64,000 bases of DNA from Volvox africanus. Its lineage: Eukaryota > Chlorophyta > Chlorophyceae > Chlamydomonadales > Volvocaceae. Below are positions 1 to 11,719 of the stretch, piece by piece. The notes below the pieces were generated by a model. It did no database searches. It was not told the origin of the DNA and was given only the letters and a program-made list of their open reading frames with translations. The stretch covers positions 4,898,001-4,962,000 of the forward strand of contig BSDZ01000008.1 of assembly GCA_030268105.1 (NCBI GenBank). Reading direction: 5' to 3'. The translations under genes and the position numbers were made by a program. Numbering within the stretch: the stretch's first letter is position 1; the number at the start of each line of letters is the position of its first letter.

Positions 1-90
1 GTTCTTCCTGCCCCTTCTTTCCTTGCCACCATTTGGCTGTTCTCTTCCTTCGGCCCAAACCCCCGTTCAAAAGCTTCTATTGTACGACAG

Positions 91-3000
91 GATCCGGGGG
101 CTGGATGCGTAGCAGCGCTGATGCGAATTGGAGCAACCTCCAATGCAACAGGTTTGTATGTGTATGTGTATATGTGTATGTGTATATGTATGTGTGTATG
201 TATATGTATATGTAGATGTAGATGTATGTGTATATGTACGTGTATGTGGTTGTGGTTGTGGTTGTGGTTGTGGTTGTGTATATACGGTTTTACCAACTGA
301 GGCACATGGATACGGAAATTACATTGCGCATCCACAAGGCGAGGCTCCAATCCCCACTCCTCGTTGCCTCGTGATCTGAAGGCAGTGCCATTCGTCGGTG
401 AGTTCCCGCCTTTTCCCGCTTGAACCCACACCGACATACACACACACACACACACAACACATACGCCACACACGCGCCGCCACCACCATCGTCACCTCCA
501 ACCTATCGCAACCGCCACCCCTCGGTTTGAAGACCTGGATCGCGCAGCGGCTTTTGCGATGGTTTCGGAGCTGGTGGGGCCCCGGGGGCCGTACAACGCT
601 CCCCGGGCGCTGCTTGAGGCTGTGGCTGCGGACACGGCGGGTTTGCGGGCCCTCGTGGATGTGAGGTTTCTCGGGGAAAGGGAGGGGGGAAAGATGGGGT
701 GGAGGGGCGGAACACGTTGACGTGAGATGAGAAGAAATGAAGCCATGTCTTTGGCGCTGTGCAGTGCCGTAAATGGCAGTTAAAGAGGAGGAGGGGGAAA
801 GGAGTAGAAGGGGTAGGTGGGGAAGGTGTTCGAAACGTACTGCGGTCGCGTTTACACAGTGGGAATGGAGACACAGCCATCCAGCATTCCAAATGACGTG
901 TACTGTCCAGGGAGGGAGGGGAGATCGTGTACGGCAATCCAGGGAGGGGAGGGGAGGGGGATCGGCATTGAGAGACTTCACCTCCCTTAGGTCTCTCTGT
1001 GTGTATCATGTCATCAGATGTCACAACTGATAAATCATAAATGAATATCAGGTTTTTAAGTTTCAGCATTGCCTCATTTGGAATTTGAAATGTTAAGTGT
1101 TGAACCCATATATCTTCCTTGGACGAACTGCGCCAGTGCCTGGGTCGCTGGGGAGCCACTGCCGCCGGGACCGGAACCGGCGCTACCGCCGCCGCCGCCA
1201 CAACCCCCCTCGCCGCCGCCGCCCTGCGTGCCGTCGTGGCGCTCAGTAGCGCTGCAGCCCCCCTCGCGGCGCTGCTGCGTGTACGGCTTCTGGCGGCGCT
1301 GGCGGCGGTGCTGGCGCGTGGAGTGTCGGCGGCGCGGGTGCAGGTTTCCGCGGCAGCGTTTCTCGCGGGACTTTCGTCGTACTCAGCTCTGGGCAAACTA
1401 ATGTTGGCGGCAGGTGTGTACGTGCATGCGTGTGTGTTTGGGGTCAGGGGAGGTGATGACATGAATGATTATGTGGGGACAAGACTCCAGGAGGGTTACG
1501 AATGTGGTGGTGAGGGAAACTGTAGATGAAGCACCAACGATGGAAATCGTATGCCACGTTTCCTGTCTTTAAATTTTGTAAAATGAAATATAAATAGCAA
1601 AATTTTGATACATCATATCGAATTGGTGTGTTTTTAAATTCCGTCTCTATTTGTAAGTGAACGAGAGGAGGGTGGGAGGTGAAGGACCGGCCCCCCTCGG
1701 GTGCATGTGGGGTTTTGCGTGCCTGGCGGGCAGGTGGGGGGAACCCCGAATAAGCGTATGTGGCAAGAGGGGCGAATAGGTCTTGGCTTTATTGCACGAC
1801 GTCATGACAAATGCGTACGACAGAGGTCACATGGGAAGTGCTGACTAACCGCCTTTTCAGAAGCATCCTCAGCGCCGAAATAACCACATGGCATATGATA
1901 TGTGAACATTTTATGGAAAGTGAACATTAAAAAAAGATTATATTATATATAATTTTTGTAAACGATATCGGAAAGCACGGCCCTTCCCCAATCGTATGGA
2001 ACACGCTTAGAAACTTTACAGAAGGTGCAGATATCCACCGGATGGGTTAGGCAACCGCCAACGACTATAACTACCGTAACCATCATAACCAATTTTCCGT
2101 TGCCAAAACCCCAACTTAATCTCCTTTGATCCAAGGCATCCACGTGCTCGCTAGCCGTCTGGTGGGTATTCGCAGTCGGCCGCTTGCCGTACGAGAGAGC
2201 TGTTGTGACATCATCGCAAACTTATCGCTGGGCCCAGCGGGACGCGGTACGGCAGGTGCAGCGGCGGCGGATCGGGAAGCTCAGGCGGCGCTCACGTCGG
2301 CGGGTGCGGGACCCGGGCTTACGAAGATGCTTAGTCTCCGAAACGTGCAGGTACGACATGTACGGCAGGTGATCTTACGGTCGCGTCATGGCAAGGAATA
2401 GTTTCATTTCGTAATTTCTTATTGGAATATTGGCATATTGGACGCGAGAGAGCAAGGTTCGCCGCTCAATCATCATCATTGTTGTTGTTGTCGTAACGTG
2501 TACGAGCTGATACTGCAACCACATCTTTGCCTGTTCGCACTATCGTGAATGACTTCCATTTTCACTATTGCATATTGTCGTAGATCCAAACGCCGATTTA
2601 CAAACAGCAAATCGTTTTTCCGATTTCATACCTCAGCGTCTTACCTCCCCCCAACCCTAACCCGGGGTAATCGAAACACTGCACATGCTCAGCCGTTTCC
2701 TCCAAAACAAATAAACACACACGCATACACACACGCATACACACAGTGTCTATCTTGTTCCAACGCCTATTCAGGCGCTGTGCCGTACGTCTGATGCCAT
2801 CGCCAACTTGTCGCTGGGAGTGTACGTACCCGCCCAGGTGTGCGGAAAGGAGGTTGGGGGGAGGGGGGGCCCGACAGGGAGGCAGCGAGGTAACGGACGA
2901 ATCGAGGAGGGCAAGCTGGGTGAGGGTGAGGGGATGTGAAGGGTTGTTCAGATGAGCGATACACATGTACATAAGAGGAGGAGAGGGAAGAAAGAAGTAA

Positions 3001-6000
3001 TGGGGGAAGGGGGAGGGGGAGAAGAGGGAGAAGGCGCTTTCCTTTCTGGCAGCGGAGGGGGGAGGGATGTGTGGAGGGGAGGGAGGAATGGAGTCCACTT
3101 AGGAGGCTAAGGGGTGCTTGTGTGTGGGTGTGTGTAGTTGGGGTGATGGTGTACTGCACTAGTCTCCGACGTGCTTTATACATTGACCCCTGAGAGCACG
3201 AAAGGGTGCGTCTGTCTGTGTCTGTGTCTATATGTGTGTGAGGGGGGGGGGAGGGTTTATTCGTTGCTTTATATTTGTTCTATACTCAACCCACCTACTC
3301 CCCACCACCACACACACACGTTAGCTTCCCGGGAGCATGGGGACGGATCCGTTACTGACCTGCATGTGGCCCCTCTTAGCTCGTCCTTGTGAAGCTCTTG
3401 CTACCGTTGGTACCGTTGCAGTCAAACCTTAACCGCCGTACCGTACGACGATCATTCGATTTCTCTTATTGGTTTCATCGTGCAATCCCCACCCATACAC
3501 CCATATAATTTGTTCCACTACGCCCTTCATCTCCCCCACCCATCTACTCCCCCTACCCACCAATCCTCTACCTCCCCCCCACATACACACTCCTTTACCC
3601 CACCCAAACCCCCAATTCCCCTAGAACGCCCTCCGCGGTGCCATCGCCCCGCTGGCGGGTCTGCTGGTCGGGTCGGTGGGTCAGGCGGGTCAGCCTCTGC
3701 TGCTGGCAGTGAAGGCGGCCCGGGCCCTGGGCAATGCCTGTCAGAACCACCCGCCTAATCAGGATACGGCAATTAAGGTGGGCAAGCGGTTCTGTGTGTA
3801 TGTGTATGTACATATGTACGTATGGTTGTCTGTACGTCTGTGCTTGGCGGTCCACTTCGTCCCCGACCATCTAATCGTCACCCATGGGGTTCTGGTTCTA
3901 TTCCTCAAGTTGTGGTATTGCATTGCTGTACATACACACACGGTCACCCACGTCCGGCGCCCACGATGTGCAGGCGAATGTGATGCCAGTGCTGGTGGCG
4001 TGGATGCAGTCCAGGGTGGGGCCGCTCGTACGGGCCGCCGCCGCTACGGCGGCCAACCTGGTCGTCGGCAACTCTGACGCCACCGACGCCGCCGTCGCTT
4101 CCGGTATACTCTCTCCCGTCCTGGTCCTGCTCATGCAGCCGGTGGCGCCGCCGGCGCAGCAGCCGCCGCCACAGGCAGAGGAGCCGTCGCCGGCCCCGCC
4201 GACAGCGGAGGCGGCCGCCACTGCGAGCGCTGGCGATTCAGGCGCGGCGGCGGTGGAGCCACTGACGCCGACGCCGGCCGCGGCGGCGACTCCGCTGCTT
4301 GCAGCGGACCTGTATGAGAGGGCTGCGGCATTGATGGCATGTCTGACGGGATCCTCACCTGGTCTCCGTACACAATTAGTACGGCAGTCGCCACTACCGA
4401 AATTGCTCGTCGCTAGGCTTGCAGGCTCGCCCACTGCGGGTGAGGGGGCCTTATGGACTTTAGAAGAGCGCGAGTGGACCTCCGATGTGGTCATACCCGT
4501 ACCCAGTATCCGTACGCGTACCCATACCCATCATTTGGTGCCCTTTGTTACATTACAGTTATAACTGTACTGTTGCTCTGTCACCTGCTGCAGGTTGCGT
4601 GGGGGGTTTACCCCCCATCTCCCCCCTTTCCTTTTTCCCCTCTCTCCACGGCCTCTCGCTACCTTTGTTCCCCTCTGCAGGTATGGCTATGTCGGTGGTG
4701 GCTGCGCTCAACAACCTGGTCGCCTCATGCGACCCCGAGGCGCAGGGCGAGCTGGTCCGCGTGGGGGCCGTGCCGCTGCTGATGAGGCTGGTCTACTCGC
4801 AGCATGAAGGGCTACTGAGAAGGTGTGACGGGGGTAGTGGGGGGGGCCAGGGCGGGGCAGGGGACCTTAGCGAGTGTGGGTCGGAGGGATGATGCGTATC
4901 TGAACCCCAGGAGTATGAGAGTTCTAAAATGAGGATTAATGCACGTTTAGGGTTTAGGGTTTAGGGTTTGTGAATGATGATAATTGAACTGAACTGACAG
5001 ACGTATGGTTTATAATGTAGGAAAAAGGTTGTTGACATTTTGGACTTGAATGATCTTCATGGACACGGATCGGTGAAACGAAGGATTACATTCCCGAAGA
5101 CCTCCCCCCTTTGCCCCGAAACCCGATACCCTCTCCGAAACCTTTGCCCCCAAAAAACCCCCTCCCGCAGGTCGTGTCACTGCCTGGCCAGCGTGGTGAT
5201 GGGGCAGACTGTACTGCAAAATGCATTGGTGGGGGTTGCGCAGGGAGAAAGCAACGGGGTTCCTCCGCTCGCGGCGGCGGCGGCGGCGGCGGTAGAGGGG
5301 AATGGGGATAGCGGGGCCGCTAATTGCAGCAGCAGTAACACTGCTACTGCTGCGGCGGCCACTGCTAATGCCAGCGGCCTGGCCGCTGTTGACGATAGTG
5401 GAAGTGTCGGCGGTGACGGCTGTGACGGCGGCGGTAGCCTGATGGGTCGCGACGGCGCGGCGGCGAGTGCGGCAACAGCTGCAGCCACAGCTACCGCCGT
5501 TGGGCCCATGGGTCAGGGCTATCCTGACTTGCCGAGCCTGCTGACGGAGCTTTTGCGTGCGGCGGCTCCAGACGCCGCGGCGGCGCCGGCGGCCGGGGAG
5601 GGTTTCCGGCCCAGATCTCCGGCATTGGCAGCGGAAGTGGCACGGCTGTGCGGAGCCCTTTGTTTCAGGTAGATATACAGGTCGTACTCTTGTCATGCCG
5701 TACCGTGGGACGTGTTGTGTATGTCGCTGTGTATGTAGGCGGCAGTGTGTATGTCGCTGTGGGAGTTGTTCGGGACCCCTCACCTCACCCTTCTTTTCTC
5801 TCTTTCCCGAATGCGTCCTCAATACCCTCTCCCGCCTCTCCATCCGTCCTTCAGATCCAATGCGGCAGTACAAATGCGGTTGGCGGAGGCCGGCGTGCTG
5901 GAGGCCCTGATAGGTGGGTTCATTGGCCAAGTAAGGGGGAAGAAGGAGGGGGAGGCAAGAGCTACACGTCTCGGGGTGTGTGTGTGTGTGTCTTTATGCT

Positions 6001-9000
6001 AGGGGGCATGGTACATGTGAAACGAAACGTCACGATACTGTCAGATTTTCCGGCATTCGGCCGGGCGCTGCCTTGGGTATACACACACACACACACATAC
6101 TGTCAGCAGCGCAACTAGCTCTATGTTTTTTTGCCTCTTATACCCGCTTTATGTGACGTACATTCTTTTCATTGAAACGCAGCTTTACCTCACCCCCTCG
6201 CCCCCTCAAGTCCCCTCCGATTTGCAGTGATTCATGATCTAGCCCCTCCGTAACCCCATCACATTTACATGTAAAAGAAGCCCTGTCTCCCACACCCGAT
6301 CTCGCTTCAATGACACCATGCTCCCGTGGTCCCACACACACAAACACATACACACACGCCGCAGCGCTTCTTCGTTTGGACCACCTCCCCGCCGTCTGTC
6401 AAGCCCTGATGGCCATTGCCAATTTGGCGGGAGACTGCGGTACAAATCGGAGGAGGCTGCTGGAGGGGGGAGTGGCAGTGGAGCTGCACAGATTGCTAAG
6501 GGTTAGAGGTACGAATGTCGTACATGAGTGGTACGGCAGATTCTCAGAGTATGGCAGTGTGTGGTGTGCTGAGTGCGTGTACGGAAGAACGCTGTTGAGG
6601 TGGTGGTATGAGAAGGCAAATGGGTATATGAACACGATGTTGCACATGGACAATGTGAGGATGTCGTACGGGTCCAATATACATAGCGATTTGCATGGGT
6701 ACAAGACGTGCACATGCACTTTGATTATTCTTTCTGCTTATTCACCGTTTTCCCAAAACTGTACCTTCTAACTGCCACTCACTCGTTTTTTGATTCGGTC
6801 GAGGTGAGAATTCGCATGGGCATGGCCAGCATTATGTGTATTTTTCTTACCCTTTGTCCCCCACCCCACCCCACCCCATCACCATCACCATCCTGGGGGC
6901 TACATTCAGGGGAGGAGGTGGTGGCGCGAGCGGCGTACTGCATTACCGTACTCGCTGACCCGGGGGACACCGCCACAGCCGTGAAGGGATCCGGCGCTTT
7001 GGGTCCCGCTGAATCTCCTTTGAGTACGGCAGCTGCTTCAGGGGCGGCAAATCCCCCTGCAAGCGATGACCCACGGGACGCCCTCGCGGCGGCGGGGTTG
7101 GTGCCCCCTTTGGTCCGGTGTCTGCGGCACCCTCACCCCGATGTGGCGGCGCGGGGTGTGGCCGCGCTTGAGGTGTGCGTATGTGTATGTGTATTTGTAT
7201 GTGTAGATGTGTTAAATTGCATATGTGGTAGAAGTATATACAAATATGTTGTGTACCCAGCCCAGCTTTAATAGTTTTTGGGCTGTCCTTGTACGACTGG
7301 TGTACATCCAGTCGTACGGCAGTGAGCATCGGAGCCGCAGCTTCGTGTTTTATATGGATCAGTGTCATCCTCCTCCTCCTCCTCATGCATCCTCCTCATC
7401 ATCATCGGGTCACATATATCTCTTGTGATTCCATTCCGCATCATGATGATACTTATCTTGCTGCGCACATACACACACGCCTCCATTTCCCCCCTCCCCC
7501 CTCCTCCCCCCTCCATCCGATCCTCGCCATTCAGGCCCTTGTTCGCGGCCATCGAGCCAACGCCCTGCTGGTGGTGTCCTCGGGGGGGGTCGCGCTACTG
7601 GCGGCGCTCATGGGCAGGACGGGGGCGGCGGCGGCGACAGCAGCGGACACGGCAGCGACGGCGGCAGGGGCTGCGAGCTCCACCAATGCCGCCAGCGGTG
7701 GCCCGATGCCAGCCCTGGCGGGCCCGGCGGCGGGTGCGGTGGCGGCGGCGGCGGCGATGCCGTCACTGCCGGTGATGTCTGAGACGCAACAGACAGTGCT
7801 GTGGCGTCGTTGCGTGGACTTGTGGCTAGCGTTGGGAGGGCCGGGGGCACTTGTACGGCTGCTAGGGCACAAGGTGCGATAACGAGATCTCCATATTGTT
7901 TAACGTTTTATTGTTTGCTGTCGAATATGTTGATTTCGCATGTGTCTGTCTGTCGGTCTTTCGGCCCCGTGGACGATGGTAAAGGTGTGCCACGCAAGGT
8001 CCGGTGCGACCGCGTCGGGGACTGCCGCGTTTTAGTGGCTAATGGCTAGTTCCCGCGCATTTGATGATGAAATTCCAACTAACAACGACCGCAGGCCCCC
8101 GCTGTTGTGGAACGCGCTGCGACACTGATTCGGGAAGTTGTGGAGGGCGATGACCGAGATGCCCAGTAAGTATGTACGGCGCCGCCATTCCGGGGCATTC
8201 GTACGGCAGGACCGTTAGTTGGATTTCACGTATGCTAAATTTGAGTTTCACGGTTCGATTTTTCCGGTCGTACAGCCGTACCCTACTCTGTGTGTCCACC
8301 TTACCTGGATTGCACACTCGGATAGTTCTGTCTGATTCGGTTGTCGTACAACGATTTCCCCGTCACCCACACAGACTTATACTCTTCCCCTGTCGTACAA
8401 TGAACAGGTCGCGCCTCCGCCGTGCCAGCGTCGCCGCGCCCCTCCTGCGTGCGTGCCGCCACCGCCACCTCTCCGTCGCTGAGTCGGCCTTGCGGACAGT
8501 ACAGGCGCTGGCGGGATGTGATGACGGCGCCGCTGTCGCCACGGAGGCAGCTGGGGTTGGTGACGTCAGCTTTCGAGCTCAGCTGGTGGATGCGGGGGCG
8601 CTGGGAGTGCTCCAGGGGCTGCAGGTGTGGTTGTATACGCTGTGTAATTGAGTTAGTTTGCGTTTTACATTTTTTTGTTTAGAAGGAATATATTCATGTG
8701 TTGGCGGTTTCGGAGCTATGGGGAGACGGAAAGACGTGGAACCCATGGGTCACAGGAACCATCCTGCGTCGTACGAAGTTCTTGTTTCCTTGCTTGCACG
8801 TTTACCTTCCCCATCACTCCCCGGAGGATTACGGGTGGGATGATACGACAAAACCCCGGGACTGGGTGCTGGGTGAGGGTGAGGGGGACGGAGGGTCCTG
8901 CTAGGTGTTTATCGGACGTCTAGGTCACTCGATCGTCTATCGGTCGGTCCGTCAGTCGCTCTCTCTCTCCCCCCCTCTCTCCCGCCCACCTTCGTGCCCG

Positions 9001-10067
9001 CGTCCATCATTTCTCTCTTTCCGGGTCGTCACATCGTCCCTCCCCTCCCCTCCCTCGCTTCCTAATCCCCAAAACACACACGAACCGTCGCGAGCGGCGC
9101 CAGGGTCACAAACGAGTTGCTATCGCCCGCCTGGCCTCTCAGGTTGCTGCTGCCATGTACGTCAAACCTGGCAGTGGCAGCGAGAAGGGGTCGTCCTGGT
9201 CGGGGAAGGGGCAGCAGGGAGGACGGGGGAAAAGAGGGGGGGTGAGGGGTTGAAGGGGGAGACGGAGGCGTGGAGATGAAAGGTGGGGATTGGAAGGAGA
9301 AGATGGGGGGGAGATGCAGACTGTGTTGGAAGAGGGGGAGAGACGGCCATTATGGGTATGGTACGACAGGGGATAATGACACGCATGGATTTGTGTGTGT
9401 GTGTGTGGTTTCGTATGGTTTGCTTATGTAAAATGCATTTTGGCGGGAAAGCAAGTGCATGCTTGCTACATGCATGGAACTGTACGGAACGACCCATGTC
9501 GGTAGGCAGCTTCCCATTTCGTACGCCAGTTAGTGCATAGTGCAAAACTTTCTTTCAGAAACGCGAGAAGGAATAAGTGGAAGATATTCGGGGCGTTCTT
9601 CTTGAGTTGTCGATTTTGTCGATTTGCAATGCCTTATTTCGCATTTTAGCTATTTGTACGGATTACTATTTTACTGCAGTACAGTGGGGATGAGTTTCTA
9701 CATCAGACACCTACAGGGATCCATTTTCACTAACTTTTACCAGTGGAGGTCGTACAAAATATTCGGTGGCAGTACTACATTTGAAATCATTTTTAAGGTA
9801 GAAATGGTGGGCTGATGGGAAACGGGAATTTCGATTTGTGGTCGTCGGAGATTTGTTTTCTGTTATGTTCTGTTATGCATCTGCCGGGTTTGGGTCAGAG
9901 GAGGTACTTGCCATCAGGCCCCGACCATTGCGCTGCTGCTGGCGGTTGATAAGGGCAGGCTCCTTCAGCTCCTCAACACCTGGAGGGGCGTCAGCGATAG
10001 CAGGGGCGGGGCGGGGAAGAGGTACCTCGAGAGCTCAGAGGGCATGTCGTACAACGGATTCTGTTAG
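91..10067 (+). CDS. Armadillo/HEAT-repeat protein, 17 visible exons, 5' end outside window
   Basis: Proposed exons: 91-151, 533-660, 1137-1413, 2136-2350, 2775-2837, 3625-3777, 3974-4439, 4681-4822, 5171-5668, 5855-5913, 6365-6508, 6910-7172, 7535-7873, 8095-8165, 8408-8624, 9104-9142, 9918-10067. All have AG/GT borders and compatible phases, and they sum to 3285 nt, one open frame of 1094 codons plus TAG. Helical ARM-type segments recur, such as CDIIANLSLG, RTSDAIANLSLG, ALGNACQNHP, VVAALNNLVASCDP, ALMAIANLAGDCGTN and ALLLAVDKGRLLQLLNTW. The family consists of protein-interaction superhelices; no catalytic domain is seen, so the partner is unknown. Long Ala/Pro/Gly-rich inserts (in 3974-4439, 5171-5668 and 7535-7873) interrupt the repeats, as is common in volvocine proteins. 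The start lies upstream of the window. The 3' end is uncertain: the 9918 exon could splice at 10021 to 10655-10743. The 39-nt exon 9104-9142 is the weakest. ARM identity is good, exact exons are moderate. Confidence 0.72.
155..287. repeat. TATG/TGTG-rich microsatellite tract
   Basis: Imperfect GTATGTGTATGT-type repeats followed by five GTGGTT-type units lie in the first intron of the ARM-repeat gene. A (CA)n run follows in the same intron at about 436-456. Similar TG/CA tracts occur in later introns (2711-2745, 5970-5992, 6080-6097, 7175-7207). They explain the many low-complexity open frames here, which are not coding. Confidence 0.85.
4946..4969 (+). repeat. Interstitial telomere-type repeat (TTTAGGG)3
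   Basis: Three perfect TTTAGGG units plus a further TTT sit in the intron between exons 4681-4822 and 5171-5668 of the ARM gene. TTTAGGG is the Arabidopsis-type telomere unit, used by several green algae; Chlamydomonas uses TTTTAGGG. The tract is too short to be a telomere and is flanked by single-copy gene sequence. It may be a scar of double-strand-break repair or chance. Confidence 0.8.
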
Positions 10068-10167
10068 GGAAGGAGGGATGGGGTGGCACCTCTGGGGTGG
10101 GGAGATTGTGTATGTCTGTGTTTGTATGTTTGTTTCAGTGTTTGTGTGTACAGATGCCCTGAAAATG

Positions 10168-10193
10168 GCAGCAGCAGCAGCAGCAGCAGCAGT
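10168..10193 (+). repeat. (GCA)n run in probable 3' UTR
   Basis: A short uninterrupted GCA/CAG trinucleotide run lies about 100 nt after the proposed TAG stop of the ARM gene. If the alternative terminal exon at 10655 is used, it would instead be intronic. Confidence 0.8.
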
Positions 10194-10270
10194 AGCGGGG
10201 AAGGTATCTGCGTATGTGATTGTGATCATAATAGATTAATATCAATGGATCTCGGGAACCGGTCCTCACT

Positions 10271-10275
10271 TGTAA
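10271..10275 (+). promoter_or_regulatory. Candidate TGTAA polyadenylation signal of the ARM gene
   Basis: TGTAA, the usual poly(A) signal in volvocine algae, occurs 204 nt after the proposed stop at 10065-10067, a normal 3' UTR length. It supports ending the gene here, but a five-base motif is weak evidence by itself. Confidence 0.4.
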
Positions 10276-11719
10276 GCCAATGTCCTGTTTTGAGACGCGT
10301 CTCTCACAGCCCCCGAGCAGACCTCCTCCAGCGCTACTACAATACTTCTCATTCGGGAATGGCAAATACTCTTCATCATTGCGGGATTCGTGCGGGATCG
10401 TCATTGGATTGGTATTAAAATGATATAATCATGAAGCCGTTAAAAATTGGTTTGAAAAAATGCATTTTGATTATGTCGTGAATCCATATCCTAGCTTTCA
10501 GAAAAAATGGTCCAGAGTTACCGTACATACTTCCACGTGCACACGGGTGCGTGTGTGTGTGTGTGTGTGTGTCTGAGCTCGACGGGCACCCCCTCATTTT
10601 TTCGCATTCAATTCTTCACTTCATTCAATTCGACCCTTATTACCCCCTTTACAGGCATCCTACGGAGCCTCACGCTTGGCCATCAGGCTTGGCTCGGGCT
10701 CGGGGCTCCACTGCTCGGGCTCGGGCAATCGGTAGTCGTCCCTAGCAGCCGCGCGTGCTGGCGTGTACTCAGGGTCGCTTCACCCGCTCTTCACCTTGTG
10801 CCAAAAAAGCGCTCATCTAGGTTCTGAGCTCGTGGTGAAGCGCTTGGGAAGGAAGCGACCTAAATGCAGTTTGCATCGGACAAAGTCACTCGGAGTTTTG
10901 CATTTGTCATAAAATGTTTCACTTCGTCTCATTCACAAGAACTTCGCAGTTCTTCAGTATCTTCACTTAATTCCATAACTCTGTGCAAAGCAGCTACAAC
11001 TTCTGTTCATGATAGCTGTTTAGTATGCCAAGGTCGCAGTTTGACATCTTGGAATGGCTCCAGCTTTGCCAACGCCGGAGCATACGAATAAATTTCATCA
11101 CTCGCAAGAAGCACATGTGCTTGTTTTTGTGAAGCTATTATCATTGCTATAGAAGCCGAATGCGCATGAATGGGCCATAACGTTGAGCGCTACTCTATCC
11201 CAAACCCATGTAATTTTGGTTCCTCTATACCTCATTATTCTGTAACTTATTTTAAAATTAAACGAGTTCCAGATTACATAAAATTGAGTCTGTATTAGAA
11301 ATTATTTCTCGCCTCGCAGCTTGGATTTAATCGGATAGCGACAGACGCCTCCGTTACAAAATCCGGATTCGATTCATAAACTTGATATAAGGCTAGAATC
11401 GCTGAAGAGAGACAATGACCGCGTTCAAGTTACTTAGAACAATTCTTAGCACTTGATTCTCTATTAGGTATTTGGTACAGGGCTTAGCCGAAGTGAAGAT
11501 AGATATCGTAAATTGCCTACCCTTCCAATTCCGTAATCAGGGTTGAAGCATTTCCTTTCCTGAAAATTGATTAAGATATAATTATTAGGATTACATAGCC
11601 ATTTATTTCAGATTAGCATCTTTTTAGTTTGTGAGGTCCGTCGGGGGTAGGCACTCGACATTCAGCGCACCTACCTGTCGCCCTGCTTTCAAAAACTGAC
11701 AGCGGAGCAGAGCAGCACT
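10276..11719. other. Intergenic region between ARM and M11 genes
   Basis: No convincing gene. A pyrimidine-rich tract and AG at 10654 precede a possible alternative last ARM exon (10655-10743). From about 10860 the sequence becomes AT-rich and has no coding signal; its last few hundred bases must hold the promoter and 5' UTR of the metallopeptidase gene. Confidence 0.5.

Noticed and set aside
11300..11400. tRNA or tRNA-derived SINE (GGATTCGATTC resembles a B box)
   Set aside because: No cloverleaf could be drawn around it and the A box is poor.
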